From the NCBI RefSeq assembly GCF_009856865.1, contig NZ_WVUD01000043.1:1-33897 (forward strand): 33,897 nucleotides of DNA. Reading direction: 5' to 3'. A program made the translations under genes and the position numbers. This document shows, piece after piece, positions 32,963 through 33,897 of this stretch. The notes under the pieces are model-generated. The model searched no databases, was not told where the DNA came from, and worked only from the letters and a program-made list of their open reading frames with translations. Every line of letters begins with the position of its first letter. Within the stretch, counting starts at the first letter, position 1. The DNA comes from Solidesulfovibrio aerotolerans. GTDB taxonomy: Bacteria; Desulfobacterota; Desulfovibrionia; Desulfovibrionales; Desulfovibrionaceae.

Positions 32963-33007
32963 TCTTTCACGCCGGTAACAGGGGTTCAAATCCCCTTGGG
33001 GACGCCA
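32963..33007 (+). other. 3' half of a tRNA-Glu gene, probable attachment site
   Basis: From TCTTTCACG (anticodon loop carrying TTC) through GCCGGTAACAGGGG, TTCAAATCCCCT and GGGGACGCCA, the sequence matches the anticodon-to-CCA part of tRNA-Glu(UUC). The D-arm and 5' acceptor half are absent, so this is a fragment and not a working tRNA. Tyrosine-recombinase elements often use tRNA 3' ends as attB and leave such a fragment at one end of the island. Confidence 0.8.
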
Positions 33008-33016
33008 AGAAATTCA

Positions 33017-33050
33017 GCGGGTTACCTGTCCAGGGTAACCCGCTTTTTCT
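33017..33050 (+). terminator. Rho-independent terminator downstream of the tRNA-Glu fragment
   Basis: GCGGGTTACC, a short loop and GGTAACCCGC followed by TTTTTC, a ten-base stem. It could be the original tRNA-Glu terminator carried along with the tRNA 3' end. Confidence 0.85.
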
Positions 33051-33101
33051 TTGGTCCACACGAAGTCCACATTTACGACTTCAATAGTCTGGTATTCCCT
33101 C

Positions 33102-33770
33102 TCACTCTTGGGAAGCTTTCTGGATGCTGACCACCTTCGTGGGGCCTCGCTGCCCCATGACAGTTTCCATAGCTTCCTGGGTCTGCTTGAGACCAAGGGT
33201 CTGGAGGTAGCGAGTCGTGGTCTGGGGGCTTTTATGACGAAGGACAGCTTGGGCCACCGCCACGGGCTGTCCCTCACGGTAAAGAAGACTCGCCGTGAGG
33301 TGACGGATCGCGTGAAACCCGAACTCCCTGACCCCTGCTTTCTTGCACAGTCGCTCCATGAGATGTTGCCGATTTGTAAACGGCTTACCCCGGTATTCTT
33401 TGCAGAACGCATGCTCCTCCAGGTTTACGAACACGTACTCGGAGGCAATGGGTCGGTGTTCCCACCACGCCATAAGAACCTTCTTGAGTCGTTGCACCAT
33501 GGGGACCGGGTCAGGTTCCAGGTCACCTCCTGCGCGCTTCCTCGTCCAAAGGGTGACGGTATTCCCTGCGAAATCGATATCCGCCCATTTGAGCCGGAAA
33601 ACTTCGCCGCGCCGTGCAGCAAGAAACAGCAGTGTGAGCAGCATCACTCGGTCCTGACCGCTGGCAGCCTCGTATACAGCCCAGAAGTCCTCTTCTGGTG
33701 GCACATACCGGGGCTGGCGCTTCTCCGGGAAGCGGTCGATGATCCGGAATGGGCACTGCTGCTCAGGGAA
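33102..33770 (-). pseudogene. Tyrosine recombinase (phage-type integrase), 5'-truncated
   Basis: Only the C-terminal catalytic domain is present: AARRGEVFRLKWAD (catalytic Arg), FHAIRHLTASLL (HxxR), LRHKSPQTTTRYLQ (His and the nucleophilic Tyr). Full-length integrases are near 340-400 residues; here about 220 remain. The N-terminal core-binding domain is missing because the gene runs into an IS21-like end at about 33771. The frame continues to a TTG at 33800, but that part lies in the IS terminus. The tRNA-Glu fragment is about 100 bases past its stop. Confidence 0.8.
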
Positions 33771-33897
33771 TGTCAAACAGCACCGAAAAGTGACCCCCAA
33801 TCAGCGTCCAAAATTGACCCCCTCGATGTTGATGTCCGCCCTCCATCTAATCGGGGGGGGGGGGCGCCTCATTGGCTTCTGTGCTTGAGCCTCCAGC
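33771..33897 (-). mobile_element. Probable end of an IS21-family element
   Basis: TGTCAAACAGC begins the element at 33771, followed by two similar internal repeats, AAAAGTGACCCCC and AAAATTGACCCCC, typical of IS21-family multiple terminal repeats. It continues past the window edge, so the transposase genes cannot be seen. A run of 12 G bases (33853-33864) lies inside it. Confidence 0.6.

Noticed and set aside
32964-33007. An intact tRNA gene
   Set aside because: Only the anticodon loop, variable loop, T-arm and 3' acceptor half are present; the 5' half is missing.

Overview
The window looks like chromosome of a Gram-negative, probably a Desulfovibrio-like member of the Desulfobacterota. This is inference from gene content: LolA, lipoproteins, a MucR-type regulator, an IHF/HU protein, and an aryl-polyene-type cluster beside phage-like genes. 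No 16S or other marker gene is present, so genus cannot be fixed.

Layout. (1) Positions 269-2032, minus strand: an acyl carrier protein and a benzoate-CoA-ligase-type enzyme, probably a starter-loading pair for an aryl polyene. (2) 2033-3050: a long gene-free, very AT-rich stretch with repeated GGTGGAAGG-type blocks in both orientations. (3) 3131-3945: a divergent pair, a MucR/Ros zinc-finger regulator (minus) and an IHF/HU protein (plus) with a good sigma70 promoter. (4) 4263-4576: a decayed fragment of the same RecA-like ATPase gene that occurs intact at 29320-30291. (5) 4706-22533: twenty plus-strand genes, nearly all joined by stop/start overlaps, encoding an aryl-polyene-type type II fatty-acid/polyketide assembly line. 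It holds one ketoreductase, three ketosynthases and a chain-length-factor-like partner, two ACPs, two hotdog dehydratases, a thioesterase, an acyl/aryl ligase, two membrane acyltransferases, a glycosyltransferase, LolA, an MMPL exporter and two lipoproteins. To this E. coli-like core are added an FAD-dependent phytoene-desaturase-like enzyme and a radical SAM enzyme. (6) 22775-23485: another lipoprotein, then a gene-poor stretch with inverted repeats. (7) 24168-30735: a phage- or ICE-like region. It has an AAA+ ATPase resembling Ycf46 followed by DUF1257 (Ycf35-like), DUF2997 and DUF3150 proteins, then a PD-(D/E)XK nuclease with four candidate Fe-S cysteines and a RecA-like ATPase of Sak4 type. 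(8) 31115-32634: small genes arranged as a diverged tandem duplication. (9) 32963-33007: the 3' half of a tRNA-Glu gene, a probable attachment site, followed by a tyrosine recombinase that is cut off at its N-terminus by what looks like an IS21-family end.

How it fits together. The cluster in (5) should make an aryl-capped polyene on ACPs: a ligase activates the aryl starter, KS/CLF and KR/DH cycles extend it, the acyltransferases and glycosyltransferase attach it to a lipid anchor, and MMPL plus LolA move it to the outer membrane. The separate ACP/ligase pair in (1) may load the starter. The flanks look like integrated mobile DNA: remnants of one recombination gene lie on both sides of the biosynthetic cluster, and the right side ends in a tRNA fragment. 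The two regions most worth attention are the Ycf46/DUF1257/DUF2997/DUF3150 module, whose function is not established, and the biosynthetic cluster with its FAD and radical SAM additions.
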